Assembly (NCBI GenBank): GCA_038248505.1
Contig: JBBRXJ010000001.1
Location: 82,354 to 146,353, forward strand
DNA length: 64,000 nt
From: JBBRXJ01 sp038248505
Lineage (GTDB): Bacteria > Bacteroidota > Bacteroidia > Bacteroidales > JBBRXJ01
Direction of reading: 5' to 3'
A program made the translations under genes and the position numbers. Positions 25,914-35,001 of this stretch are shown here, piece by piece. A model generated the notes under the pieces. That model searched no databases and was not told where the DNA came from. It was given only the letters and a program-made list of their open reading frames with translations. The first letter of the stretch is position 1; each line of letters begins with the position of its first letter.

Positions 25914-27002
25914 ATGGATTTTAATGTAAAATATTTTGATGGCGCTTCCTCTGCAGCTAAAGATGCGATTGTTCATTTTACAAGTGATCATTGGCATATT
26001 CGCTATATAGATGAATTTTCAACTGAACATAAATTGGATTGGGATATCAATCAAATAAGCAGAATCGCTTCGCATAAAGGCAATCATACATTTCGTTACG
26101 GTAAATTTCCTCAGCAAACTATTGAAACGGAATCAAAGGATTTTCTCGAAGAATTAGCCTGGCAATTTCCGGGTAAGTTGTTTTCTCAACAAGCCAAAAA
26201 AATACTTACTGTTGCTGGATCATTCAATTTACTACTTGGTGTTTTTTTACTGTTTATTTTCTTTGTAGCAGGTATATATTTCTTTGTATTGCCATGGGCA
26301 TCTCAAGAAGCAGTAAAAAATGTTCCACTGGAATACGAGGAGCGTATGGGCGAATTCATTTACAAACAGTTTGTTACCGAGTATTCGCGAAAGGATTCAC
26401 TTTCGCAATTGCTAGATAGTTTTGCACAAACCATTGATTTTGAAACTAATTATAATATTAAAGTTACAGTAGTAAAAAGTATGGATATGAATGCTTTTGC
26501 TATGCCGGGCGGGCGTATTGTAATCTTTGACAAGATGCTCGATTCCATTAATTCCCCCGAACAGCTTTCTGCTTTACTTGCACATGAGGTTTCTCATATT
26601 AAATATCGTCATTCATTACAGCTGCTTAGTAAAAATTTAGCAGGTTATCTTTTTATTTCATTTATGTTTGGTGATTTAAATGGTGTTGCCTCGGTATTAA
26701 TTGACAATGTGGATATGTTAAATAATTTAAATTATTCGCGAAAACTTGAACGGATGGCTGATTTCTCAGCATTTGAAATTCTTAAAATAAATAAAATTGA
26801 TCAGCATGGCATGTTAGAGTTGTTTGAATTATTAAAAAGTGCCGAAGACTTTAAAGCAACGAAAATATTGAGTACTCATCCAGTAATAGATGAGCGTATT
26901 GCTTATACTAAATTGGAACTTAAAACGCAAAAAGTAACTCTTGTGAATCACGATCGTCAAATGATATGGAATAGAATTAACCAATTAAAAAATAGTAATT
27001 AA
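25914..27002 (+). CDS. M48 family zinc metalloprotease, membrane-anchored
   Basis: 362 residues from the ATG at 25914; an upstream in-frame TTG exists, but the ATG follows the YjgN stop by four bases. There is an N-terminal domain of about 95 residues, one transmembrane segment (about 100-127), then the peptidase domain with MNAFAMPGGRIVIFD and the zinc motif HEVSH (His224, Glu225, His228); ERMADFSAFE supplies the third ligand Glu. It is like HtpX/BepA-type proteases that handle envelope quality control. The YjgN-M48 pairing suggests a joint function. The stop overlaps the GH92 start (TAATG). Confidence 0.88.
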   Translation: MDFNVKYFDGASSAAKDAIVHFTSDHWHIRYIDEFSTEHKLDWDINQISRIASHKGNHTFRYGKFPQQTIETESKDFLEELAWQFPGKLFSQQAKKILTVAGSFNLLLGVFLLFIFFVAGIYFFVLPWASQEAVKNVPLEYEERMGEFIYKQFVTEYSRKDSLSQLLDSFAQTIDFETNYNIKVTVVKSMDMNAFAMPGGRIVIFDKMLDSINSPEQLSALLAHEVSHIKYRHSLQLLSKNLAGYLFISFMFGDLNGVASVLIDNVDMLNNLNYSRKLERMADFSAFEILKINKIDQHGMLELFELLKSAEDFKATKILSTHPVIDERIAYTKLELKTQKVTLVNHDRQMIWNRINQLKNSN

Positions 27003-29221
27003 TGAAACGTTTTTCTTTTATATTTTGTGTGTTTTTGAGTTTATTAGCCTGCAAAAATTCGGTTAAAAACGACACAATGTTGAATACGATTGATCTTGTT
27101 GATCCCTTTTGGGGTTCTGATCATGGTAATGTTTTTGCTGGTTCTTGTTTGCCTTTTAGCATGATGCGTTTAGGACCCGATGTTGAAATACCTAATAGTA
27201 CTTCAGGTTATATTTCTGATAAAAACATTGTTGGTTTTAGCCATACACATCTTAGCGGAACAGGAGGTGGTCCTCGATATGGAAATATTATGATTATTCC
27301 GCAGGCTGGTAGAACTACCATTGTTGATGTAGCTTCGCTAAAAAAGTTGAATGAGTACGCATCAGCTGCGTATTATCAGGTTACATTGGCACGCAGACAA
27401 GGCGATGTTGAATGCTTTTTAACATCATCAGAGAAGGTGGGATTTCATAAATATGTTTTTTATGATTGGACAAATAATGATTCTTTAAATGCGAATATTT
27501 TAATTGATGTTAGTCATACAAATACTCGAAATGCATTAACAGGAACCCGTTGCACAGGTGCTAACGTAAATATTGTATCAAATACCGAAATGGAGGGTGA
27601 AGCTTCATTTGTAGGTGGTTGGGGCGGCGATCTCCCTTATACCATTTATTTTGTAGCAAATTTTAATACTCCATTTGATAATTATGGAACATGGAAGGAT
27701 ACTAGCTTTACGGCCAATTCCAGAAATGCGGAATCTCTTATTATTGGGGCTTATGCTCGTTATCGTGTTAAACAAAAAGATGAGGTATTAGTTAAAGTTG
27801 CAATTTCATTTATGAGTATCGCTAAGGCGCGTGAAAATATGAAAGAAGTTCCGCATTGGGATTTTTCTCAAGTGCAAAAAAATGCTGAGCGTATTTGGAA
27901 TGAACAGTTATCAAAAATTCAAGTGAAAGGCGGTAGTCCCGCCTATCGTAAAATGTTCTATTCTGCTTTACGAAATACAATGATTATGCCCACAAATGTT
28001 ACTGGTGAATCACCTGAAATGAATCCTTCACGTGTTCATTATTGGGAGCATTATACTTTATGGGATGTTTTTCGCAGTGTGATGCCATTGTATACTATAA
28101 TTATGCCTGAGCGACAAACAGAAATTTTAAATAGTCTCTTAGATATTTATGATAAGTATGCTTATCTTCCTGATGGATGGGTTGCTGGTCATTATGCTGA
28201 TGTACAGGGAGGATCAAATGCGGATGTTGTTTTTGCCGATGCTGTGGTGAAAAATTTACCGGGTTTTGATCGTGAAAAAGCTTTTGAAGCGATAAAGAAA
28301 AACGCCACTATTCAATCAGATCAGCCAAAATATAAAGGACGATTTTTGAATGATTATTTGAAGTATGGTTTCATTACCCCACGTTCTACTGACGGAACAG
28401 TATCTAAAACTTTAGAATATGCTTATAATGATTTTTGCATTGCTCAAGTTGCAAAGGCATTAGGGAAGGAGGATGAACAGAAAAAATATAGGGATCAGTC
28501 TCTTAAGATATTCAATCTATTTCACCCTACATATAAAATGTTTTGGGCAAAGGACACAACGGGTGCTTGGTTGCCCGATTTTTCTGTTGATAGTAAACGT
28601 GGTGACAGCTGGAATGATCCATACTTTTACGAGGGGGGATCGATCACCTATAGCGGTTATGTGCCACATGATATGCAGGGTTTGATAAATCACCATGGAG
28701 GCTCTTCTTTTTTTATGAGTTATCTTGATCGTGTTTTTGATTCTGGATATTATAAGTTATCTAATGAGCCACTTTTTCTTTTGCCATACCTTTATAATTA
28801 TATTGGTCGGCATGACAAAACGGCTATAAGGACGCATGCTATTATATCTCAGCAATTTAATCCGGGACGCAGAGGCATACCAGGCCAAGATGATAGTGGA
28901 GCTATGTCATCATGGTTTATTTTTAGTTCAATGGGATTTTTCCCTGTTGCTGGCCAAGATGTTTATTTGATCGGTAGTCCCGTTTTCGACGAAATATCTA
29001 TAAATGTTGGCAAGGGCAAAATTTTTATTTTAACAGCAATGAACTTGACTACAAAAAATATTTTTATCAAATCAGCAGTGTTAAATGGTAAAAAACTAAA
29101 CCGTTCATGGTTTACACACGCTGAGTTAATTAATGGAGGAACGCTTGAGTTGAATATGACAGATATCCCAACAAACTGGGGGTATGAAGAATTACCTCCC
29201 TCACTTTCAAAGGCTAAATAA
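27002..29221 (+). CDS. GH92 alpha-1,2-mannosidase family, lipoprotein
   Basis: 739 residues, normal for GH92. Lipobox LLAC (Cys17). N-terminal beta-sandwich with VDPFWGSDHGNVFAGS and GFSHTHLSGTGGG; the catalytic (alpha/alpha)6 domain has YWEHYTLWDVFRSVMPL, GGSNADVVFADA, GSITYSGYVPHDMQGL and the Ca-binding/active-site loop GQDDSGAMSSWF. GH92 enzymes are calcium-dependent inverting exo-alpha-mannosidases acting on high-mannose N-glycans or yeast mannan. The start codon overlaps the M48 stop by one base, so expression is coupled. Together with the GH2 beta-mannosidase it suggests stepwise removal of alpha- then beta-linked mannose. Confidence 0.93.
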   Translation: MKRFSFIFCVFLSLLACKNSVKNDTMLNTIDLVDPFWGSDHGNVFAGSCLPFSMMRLGPDVEIPNSTSGYISDKNIVGFSHTHLSGTGGGPRYGNIMIIPQAGRTTIVDVASLKKLNEYASAAYYQVTLARRQGDVECFLTSSEKVGFHKYVFYDWTNNDSLNANILIDVSHTNTRNALTGTRCTGANVNIVSNTEMEGEASFVGGWGGDLPYTIYFVANFNTPFDNYGTWKDTSFTANSRNAESLIIGAYARYRVKQKDEVLVKVAISFMSIAKARENMKEVPHWDFSQVQKNAERIWNEQLSKIQVKGGSPAYRKMFYSALRNTMIMPTNVTGESPEMNPSRVHYWEHYTLWDVFRSVMPLYTIIMPERQTEILNSLLDIYDKYAYLPDGWVAGHYADVQGGSNADVVFADAVVKNLPGFDREKAFEAIKKNATIQSDQPKYKGRFLNDYLKYGFITPRSTDGTVSKTLEYAYNDFCIAQVAKALGKEDEQKKYRDQSLKIFNLFHPTYKMFWAKDTTGAWLPDFSVDSKRGDSWNDPYFYEGGSITYSGYVPHDMQGLINHHGGSSFFMSYLDRVFDSGYYKLSNEPLFLLPYLYNYIGRHDKTAIRTHAIISQQFNPGRRGIPGQDDSGAMSSWFIFSSMGFFPVAGQDVYLIGSPVFDEISINVGKGKIFILTAMNLTTKNIFIKSAVLNGKKLNRSWFTHAELINGGTLELNMTDIPTNWGYEELPPSLSKAK

Positions 29222-29260
29222 TTACAATAAATTAATATAATCATCTACTAAATTACTAAT

Positions 29261-31558
29261 ATGAAAATGAAAAAACTATTTTGGCTCATTAGTGTTGTTC
29301 TGATCTTCACCATGTGCAATAAAAAGAACGAAAGCAGTTATTATAAAATAGAAGGAAATCAATTTCGTGAAGGATCTGATCCATATAAAACGAATTTGTA
29401 TTGGAGTCTGAACAACTCACAAATGCAAGGAAAAATTAGAAGCATTAAACCGTTTCCAGTAGGAGTAGTGTATTATCAACAGCGTGGTGATAATATGGAT
29501 TCGGTAAAAAAAGAATTCAAAGTACTAAAAGATCTCGGTTTTACTTCACTTAAACAAGTTGTTTTATCAGCACCAGATAATGCACCAGATTTTGAGAAGC
29601 AGGTATTTTATGCCGCACTGGATGCCGGTATTACCCCATGGTATTATGGTGCTGGAGGGTGGGATCGTATTTCTCAACGTCTTGTTGATTCATTAGGAAT
29701 TAAGTTGGCTGTTAATACTAAAAATTTGCCAGTGATTGAGTCAGATGAGCGAATGTTGAAATATCAAGATGCGCTTTTGCGTTCTCGTATTGAGCGTATG
29801 CACATGAAACCTATTCCTGGTAAAGGAAAGGGCGAGCCAGGCCGTAATAATGCATTTATGCCTGAACGATTGATACCTGAATTTGCTAAATGGTTAGAGA
29901 AACAATATCTTACCATTGATGCCTTAAAGGTTGCATGGAATTGTGGTTTCTGTGGCAAATGCGAATTTTCAAATTTTAGTGAAGCAGCAAAATTGCTCGA
30001 AGGTCAAGGTTTTGATGAATTTGGAAAAGGAACTGGAAAGGTAGATCATGATTTTCGTCGTTATCGCGATGCTATGCGTTTTCAAGCCGATCTTATTGTT
30101 GAAAATTATCAAGGGATGATGAAAATGTTTAACGATTGGGATTCATTAGAGCCTGAACGTACCGGTGGTCATCAGCTTTTTGAAAATCAAGCAATGAATA
30201 CATGGGATCTTGAAGGCCAAGCAAAATCAGCTCGCATAGGCGGATCGTTTTATTCATCTATTCATTTGGCACATCACTTTTTCTTAATTGATGGTGAAAT
30301 GGTTCGTCCTGCATATTTTCAAGCTCGCACCATCGCTGACATGTTTAAAGGCGGATGGGCTGCTACATGGGAGTCAACAGGTGGTCCAACGCAGTGGAGT
30401 GGTTATGATCAATATACAGTTGATGAAGGGCGCATGACGCAGCTCATGCTTTCTTATTTAGCAGCGGGTTTAAAGGGAGTAGGATTATGGATGTGGAATT
30501 CACGAGGCGAAGGCTGGGAAGTTGGTGAATATGCATTAGCAGATAATCAAGGGAAACCATCACCACGTGCCATTACTGTTGGAAATATTTCAAAGAAAAT
30601 TCAGGAACAACGTTTTGAATTATGGGACGCACTAGATGAACCCACCGTTGGTATACTCTATTCATGGGAGAATGAAGCCATGCTCGGGCGTTTATCTATG
30701 GGCAGTTATCCTTTAAATACGGCTGTATTCACAACCATGTGGGATAAGCAATTCCGTCAGTATCATTCGCAAGCTAAAATTGGTATTTCAAGAACACTTG
30801 TGGATAATAACGTTCCTTTTGAATATGTAACAGAGCGCGATTTAACAGCTGGTTTAATAGATCGTTATCCAATTATTTATCTGCCCTTTGTTGTTGCATT
30901 AGATGAGGCAGCCATTGATACTTTAATGAGTTTTGTTGAACGAGGAGGGCGTTTAGTTGCTGATTGCCCAGTATTAATGATTGACACCTACGGCCGCTTA
31001 AATAAGCAACGTGTAGGTAGTAAATTTGAAAAATTATTCGGATTTCAAGCAGCCGATTATTATAATACATTCAATGCTACTAAAATTATTGATAATATTC
31101 CTATAACAGGTCAATTTGCTGATGTTAAAATAACACATGGAACTATAACTGCCAAATTTCATGATGGTAGTCCTGCAATTATTTCTTCTAACTATGGAAA
31201 GGGTACAACCACGGTATTTAATTTTGAAGCATCACGAAATGTTTTTAAACAAGGAAATATGAAGATGGAAAAACTCATCAATTATTATACCCTTGGCTCT
31301 GTTCGTCCACAGTACAGCGTGAAACAAGATGGACATTCCTTTGTGCTTCGTCGTTCGGCACCCAATGCCGATCACTATTTTATTATCAATCCATGTGCTA
31401 ATGGAAAAGTTATCGTTTCTTCCTCAGTACTAAATTATACAAAAGCACAAGATGTACTCAATACAAAAGATTTGAGTATTTCGGGAAACAGCTTTACAGT
31501 ATCTGTACCTGCTCGTTCAGGTGTATGGGTGCGGGTAGAGAAGAAAAAATTAAAATAA
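29261..31558 (+). CDS. GH42-like glycosidase, lipoprotein, atypical active-site neighbour
   Basis: 765 residues; hydrophobic N-terminus ending FTMC (Cys19, a weak lipobox). TIM barrel with candidate acid/base Glu192 in GKGEPGRNN and nucleophile Glu371 in TWESTGGPTQW, then a beta-galactosidase trimerisation/GATase-like domain (about 450-680) and a C-terminal beta domain. Around Glu192 it aligns with the 12778 paralogue (NEPG there, GEPG here; then KWLEKQYLTIDALKVAW versus KWLKKKYSTIDSLNHAW), so the clan-A Asn before the acid/base is Gly. A CxxCxxC cluster (Cys228, 231, 234) follows. It is the last gene of the operon, 39 bases after GH92, before a strong terminator. Confidence 0.72.
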   Translation: MKMKKLFWLISVVLIFTMCNKKNESSYYKIEGNQFREGSDPYKTNLYWSLNNSQMQGKIRSIKPFPVGVVYYQQRGDNMDSVKKEFKVLKDLGFTSLKQVVLSAPDNAPDFEKQVFYAALDAGITPWYYGAGGWDRISQRLVDSLGIKLAVNTKNLPVIESDERMLKYQDALLRSRIERMHMKPIPGKGKGEPGRNNAFMPERLIPEFAKWLEKQYLTIDALKVAWNCGFCGKCEFSNFSEAAKLLEGQGFDEFGKGTGKVDHDFRRYRDAMRFQADLIVENYQGMMKMFNDWDSLEPERTGGHQLFENQAMNTWDLEGQAKSARIGGSFYSSIHLAHHFFLIDGEMVRPAYFQARTIADMFKGGWAATWESTGGPTQWSGYDQYTVDEGRMTQLMLSYLAAGLKGVGLWMWNSRGEGWEVGEYALADNQGKPSPRAITVGNISKKIQEQRFELWDALDEPTVGILYSWENEAMLGRLSMGSYPLNTAVFTTMWDKQFRQYHSQAKIGISRTLVDNNVPFEYVTERDLTAGLIDRYPIIYLPFVVALDEAAIDTLMSFVERGGRLVADCPVLMIDTYGRLNKQRVGSKFEKLFGFQAADYYNTFNATKIIDNIPITGQFADVKITHGTITAKFHDGSPAIISSNYGKGTTTVFNFEASRNVFKQGNMKMEKLINYYTLGSVRPQYSVKQDGHSFVLRRSAPNADHYFIINPCANGKVIVSSSVLNYTKAQDVLNTKDLSISGNSFTVSVPARSGVWVRVEKKKLK

Positions 31559-31568
31559 ATTTCATAAT

Positions 31569-31606
31569 AAAAAGGGGTTATCATTTTTATTGATAACCCC
31601 TTTTTT
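31569..31606. terminator. bidirectional terminator ending the glycosidase operon
   Basis: 15-base stem AAAAAGGGGTTATCA (31569-31583) with its complement from 31591, loop of 7, followed by a T-run on the plus strand and preceded by an A-run. It lies 10 bases after the GH42-like stop and serves the convergent GH52 gene as well. Confidence 0.85.
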
Positions 31607-31666
31607 ATTACCTAGAATTTTATATTGCTTTCGTTTACTTGTATTACAAATAAGCTTAATCGTTTT

Positions 31667-33892
31667 TTATTTTAAATCTTTCAAAAACAATTCGCGTTGA
31701 GGAGCCGTGAATTTAGAATCTCTTAAAATATAGCCTAGACTAGCTATTCCGCGTGGGTACCAGAATCCAATCCAGCTTGTTTTTGCATCTGAATTTATAC
31801 CGTCGTTGTATGCATAGTAATTGTTAAGATTCCATTTGTATGCATATAATGCTGAGTTTAACGTTGAAATATTGAACCAATATGATGCTACTACATCAAC
31901 CACCATATTTTTGCTAAACCATATACCTTCTTCAGATGATAAGTGTTTAATGCCTCTGTCGGTTTTACATAGTTGATACGCCTTCTCAAAAGTTTGTTTT
32001 AAATCAGGTAATATTTCATCAATAATAGGAGAGGAGAAACCAGATAAACCAGGAAGAAATAATCCATCACTAATCACAGTGCTATATTGTCCCCATCCAT
32101 TATAACTCTCATCAAGGGATGCTGGGATATAACCATATTTTGCTTGTGCCGCTTTAAGCGTAGCAACTATTTTTTTTGCTTCGGTACGGTATTTCTCAGC
32201 TTGTTTTATTCTTAATTTATCATTATCGAGTATGCCGTTTTCATATCCAATATCTTTGCCATCCTGTGCATCTTTGATGTCTTTTATTTCTGTTGATTCA
32301 GATGCTTTAATGGCTAATATCTCAAACATATCAGCTGAGACTAAATATGCCATCATTTGTTTAACTCCTAAAAAAACATTTTCGGGTGATTGTTTTAAAA
32401 CATCGGCATTATCAAAAGTACTCCAGCCCATCCCTTTATCAACAATGCCATTACCATCTGTATCGCGATTCATCAATGAATATAAGATAACATCAAGCAT
32501 GCCAAGCTGCGATTTAACATAAGCATCATCACCCGATATTTTCCAATACCAATAAAGCAATAAAGCATAATTACAATTTTCTTCAGCAGCCATGTGAGGC
32601 CCAAAAATGTAGTCAGAGGAAATTGAAACAAAAGGCATGTCACCCACATCGTGTTCAATAAATGGGCCATATTCAGAGGCGCTCATGCCTTCTTTATGAT
32701 GTTTCCCATACAAGCCTATACCACGATCAATCTCTTTTCGCGCAAGATAATCCATCCATATCTCAAGTTGAATTTTTAAACGCCAAGGTGCGAATATTGC
32801 CATTAATTCTGTTTCATGTGCCACATCGGTAGTGCTTAAATGCCTGAAGCGCCCTTCGGCAACATAAAAACGCGCATGATTATTATTATCCAATAAAAAG
32901 AATGTGTTTGCTACATCTGACCGAAAGGTTATAGGAATAATCCATCGTTCTTCATTGCTTATATTACTTCGTGTTATTATATTTTCAAATTTTTCTGAAA
33001 GCTTAAGGTTTTCTTTTGCATTGGTTCGTGCATAATTTATTACCTGATTCAGATTATTAAAATATTGTGTATAATAGAAGCGGAGCGGAGTGTTGTATTT
33101 ATTATCTTGTAGTACTTTGCCTTTGTAACATGCTGCATAAATAAGTGTGTCGTTAACTGTTTTTCCGGAGCTTGCTGTGAATGTAGTTTGTAATCCATTA
33201 AAACCAGCAAAGCTAAAATGATGATGCATTTTTGAAATGACTGCGAGACTTAGTCGGTCATCAATGGATGAATTGTCGCGGAAGAAAATTTCATTTTGTA
33301 CTGAATTATAAACCCAAAATTTTGCACCTAAGGATGACCCATCATTATGAATCAAATTTTTACGAAGACCTGTTTTGAAAAGACCAGATATCGTTTTTCC
33401 TTTGGGAGCAACCAGTTCGCTTATAATATAAAAAGCTGGTGCTATCTGAACTTTAATATTGGCTGTGTCTTTTAAATCATTTGATGAAGTGAAAGGGGAC
33501 ACAATACTTGCATTAACTTTTATGCCATGGTCAGTTTCTCCGCTTAAATTTATAGAAGTCATTCCTACACGTACGTTTTGATTTTTAAGGTACTTCATTC
33601 CAGCTGGTAAGGCACAGGTTCTGAAACAATAATTGCCTTCATCAAGTGAAACAGAAATGAGTAATTCCGATTGCTCATCTTGGTCATATCCAAGAGATCC
33701 AGTGTGTACGCCGTAGTCGCGAAAAGCTAATGTTAATGAAAAACGACTACCGAAGCGACTGTTTAATACCGTTAGTTGTGTTTGTTCATTAAGTGCTACC
33801 GGTGGTATTTTTTCATCTATCTTAATTATTGCATTCGTTTTATTAAATAGAAATAATGTTAGCAGCACAAACAAAAAAATCTTCATACGCAT
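31667..33892 (-). CDS. GH52-family glycoside hydrolase (beta-xylosidase-like), secreted
   Basis: 741 residues with a signal peptide ending near NKTNA (residue 21). The pattern follows GH52 along the full length: an N-terminal beta-sandwich, then the (alpha/alpha)6 barrel with FYYTQYFNNLNQV, FYVAEGRFRHLSTTDV, IFAPWRLKIQLEIW, GPFIEHDVGDMP, GWSTFDNADV, YGYIPAS and a C-terminal FWYPRGIASLGYIL. By comparison with the Geobacillus stearothermophilus enzyme, the nucleophile would be Glu346 and the acid/base Asp494; both are present. Known GH52 members are retaining beta-xylosidases, usually cytoplasmic; this one is exported. It is convergent with the mannosidase operon. Confidence 0.75.
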   Translation of the reverse strand: MRMKIFLFVLLTLFLFNKTNAIIKIDEKIPPVALNEQTQLTVLNSRFGSRFSLTLAFRDYGVHTGSLGYDQDEQSELLISVSLDEGNYCFRTCALPAGMKYLKNQNVRVGMTSINLSGETDHGIKVNASIVSPFTSSNDLKDTANIKVQIAPAFYIISELVAPKGKTISGLFKTGLRKNLIHNDGSSLGAKFWVYNSVQNEIFFRDNSSIDDRLSLAVISKMHHHFSFAGFNGLQTTFTASSGKTVNDTLIYAACYKGKVLQDNKYNTPLRFYYTQYFNNLNQVINYARTNAKENLKLSEKFENIITRSNISNEERWIIPITFRSDVANTFFLLDNNNHARFYVAEGRFRHLSTTDVAHETELMAIFAPWRLKIQLEIWMDYLARKEIDRGIGLYGKHHKEGMSASEYGPFIEHDVGDMPFVSISSDYIFGPHMAAEENCNYALLLYWYWKISGDDAYVKSQLGMLDVILYSLMNRDTDGNGIVDKGMGWSTFDNADVLKQSPENVFLGVKQMMAYLVSADMFEILAIKASESTEIKDIKDAQDGKDIGYENGILDNDKLRIKQAEKYRTEAKKIVATLKAAQAKYGYIPASLDESYNGWGQYSTVISDGLFLPGLSGFSSPIIDEILPDLKQTFEKAYQLCKTDRGIKHLSSEEGIWFSKNMVVDVVASYWFNISTLNSALYAYKWNLNNYYAYNDGINSDAKTSWIGFWYPRGIASLGYILRDSKFTAPQRELFLKDLK

Positions 33893-33943
33893 CTCTTTAT
33901 TATATTAAAACTAATTTTAATGTTTTTATAAGCTATTATATGT

Positions 33944-34921
33944 TTATCTTATTTTCTTAATTTCTTCAATAGCATGAATCCATCGTGTATCATCCATTTT
34001 GGCACCAACAACCTCAATAACATTGCCCCCAAGTATGGCACCCATGGCAGCACATTTATCAAGTGGCATATTGTTAAGCAGTCCGTAAATAAAACCAGAG
34101 GCATATAAATCGCCGGCTCCTGTAGTATCAATAGCATTTACCTTAATACTTCCAGCTTTGTAAAGCTTATCTTTTTGACGAATGAGTGAGCCTTCTTTGC
34201 CCAATTTTACTACTGCAATGTCGCACATTTTAGCAATCTCATCAACCGATTCTTCAGGACTAACACCAGTAAACATTTTGGCTTCTTCTTCATTAGCAAA
34301 AACAATATCTACATAATCTTTTACAATAGTTCGCAGAAATTCTTTGTTAGCCATAACAACATTGAAACTAGCCATATCAATAGATATTTTTACTCCTGCT
34401 TCTTTTGCTAATCTCACTGATTTTAGTAGTAATTCATGATTCTGAACAAGGTAGCCCTCCACATGAAAAATACTATATCCGGTAAATAAATCGGGCGTAA
34501 TATCATTTGCAATTAATTCAACGGCAGCTCCTAAATAGGTAGCAAAGGTTCGCTCACTATCTGGTGTAACAAGCGCCACGGCTCTTCCGGTTGGGGTGCT
34601 GCTGAGCGATAATAATGTAGTAATGCCAGCATCGGTCATGTCTTTTTGAAAAAAGGAAGCCATTGGATCGCGCCCCACCTTTCCAATATACCCAGTTTTT
34701 ACACCGAGTTTGGCAAGACCATGTATGGTATTTGCAGATGATCCACCCGATGCTTGATGACGCGCTAAATCTTTTGTGCGATTTTGAATATCGTTTACTA
34801 ATTGCATATCGGCTAACTGCATACTGCCTTTTGCTAGTCCGAATTCATACAAAATCATGTCGTCTTTTAATCGCACTAAAATATCAACAAGTGCATTACC
34901 AATAGCTAAAACTTTTTCCAT
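33944..34921 (-). CDS. PfkB family kinase, probable adenosine kinase
   Basis: 325 residues. PfkB features: AIGNALVDILV at the N-terminus, SGGSSANTIHGLAKLG (substrate-binding motif), IGKVGRDPMASFF, and the C-terminal signature DTTGAGDLYASGFIYGL with catalytic Asp in the anion hole. Closest in pattern to the Bacteroidota proteins annotated as adenosine kinase. The context fits: it follows metK and ahcY on the same strand, and AhcY releases adenosine that this enzyme would return to AMP. A metK terminator (34944-34979) precedes it, so it may be separately transcribed. A ribokinase-like sugar kinase is the alternative. Confidence 0.75.
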   Translation of the reverse strand: MEKVLAIGNALVDILVRLKDDMILYEFGLAKGSMQLADMQLVNDIQNRTKDLARHQASGGSSANTIHGLAKLGVKTGYIGKVGRDPMASFFQKDMTDAGITTLLSLSSTPTGRAVALVTPDSERTFATYLGAAVELIANDITPDLFTGYSIFHVEGYLVQNHELLLKSVRLAKEAGVKISIDMASFNVVMANKEFLRTIVKDYVDIVFANEEEAKMFTGVSPEESVDEIAKMCDIAVVKLGKEGSLIRQKDKLYKAGSIKVNAIDTTGAGDLYASGFIYGLLNNMPLDKCAAMGAILGGNVIEVVGAKMDDTRWIHAIEEIKKIR

Positions 34922-34943
34922 TTATATTTTGTTTTTAAAATAA

Positions 34944-34979
34944 AAAATCCCTTCTCCTGAAAACAAGCGAAGGGATTTT
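34944..34979 (-). terminator. metK terminator
   Basis: 11-base stem AAAATCCCTTC/GAAGGGATTTT (34944-34954, 34969-34979) with a 14-base loop and a T-run on the minus strand. It is 22 bases after the metK stop and 22 bases before the PfkB start. Confidence 0.75.
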
Positions 34980-35001
34980 ATCATATATTATTTTACATTC
35001 A

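Noticed and set aside
21095..31558. Classical Sus-type polysaccharide utilisation locus
   Set aside because: No SusC/SusD pair, hybrid two-component sensor or ECF sigma/anti-sigma in or near the operon.
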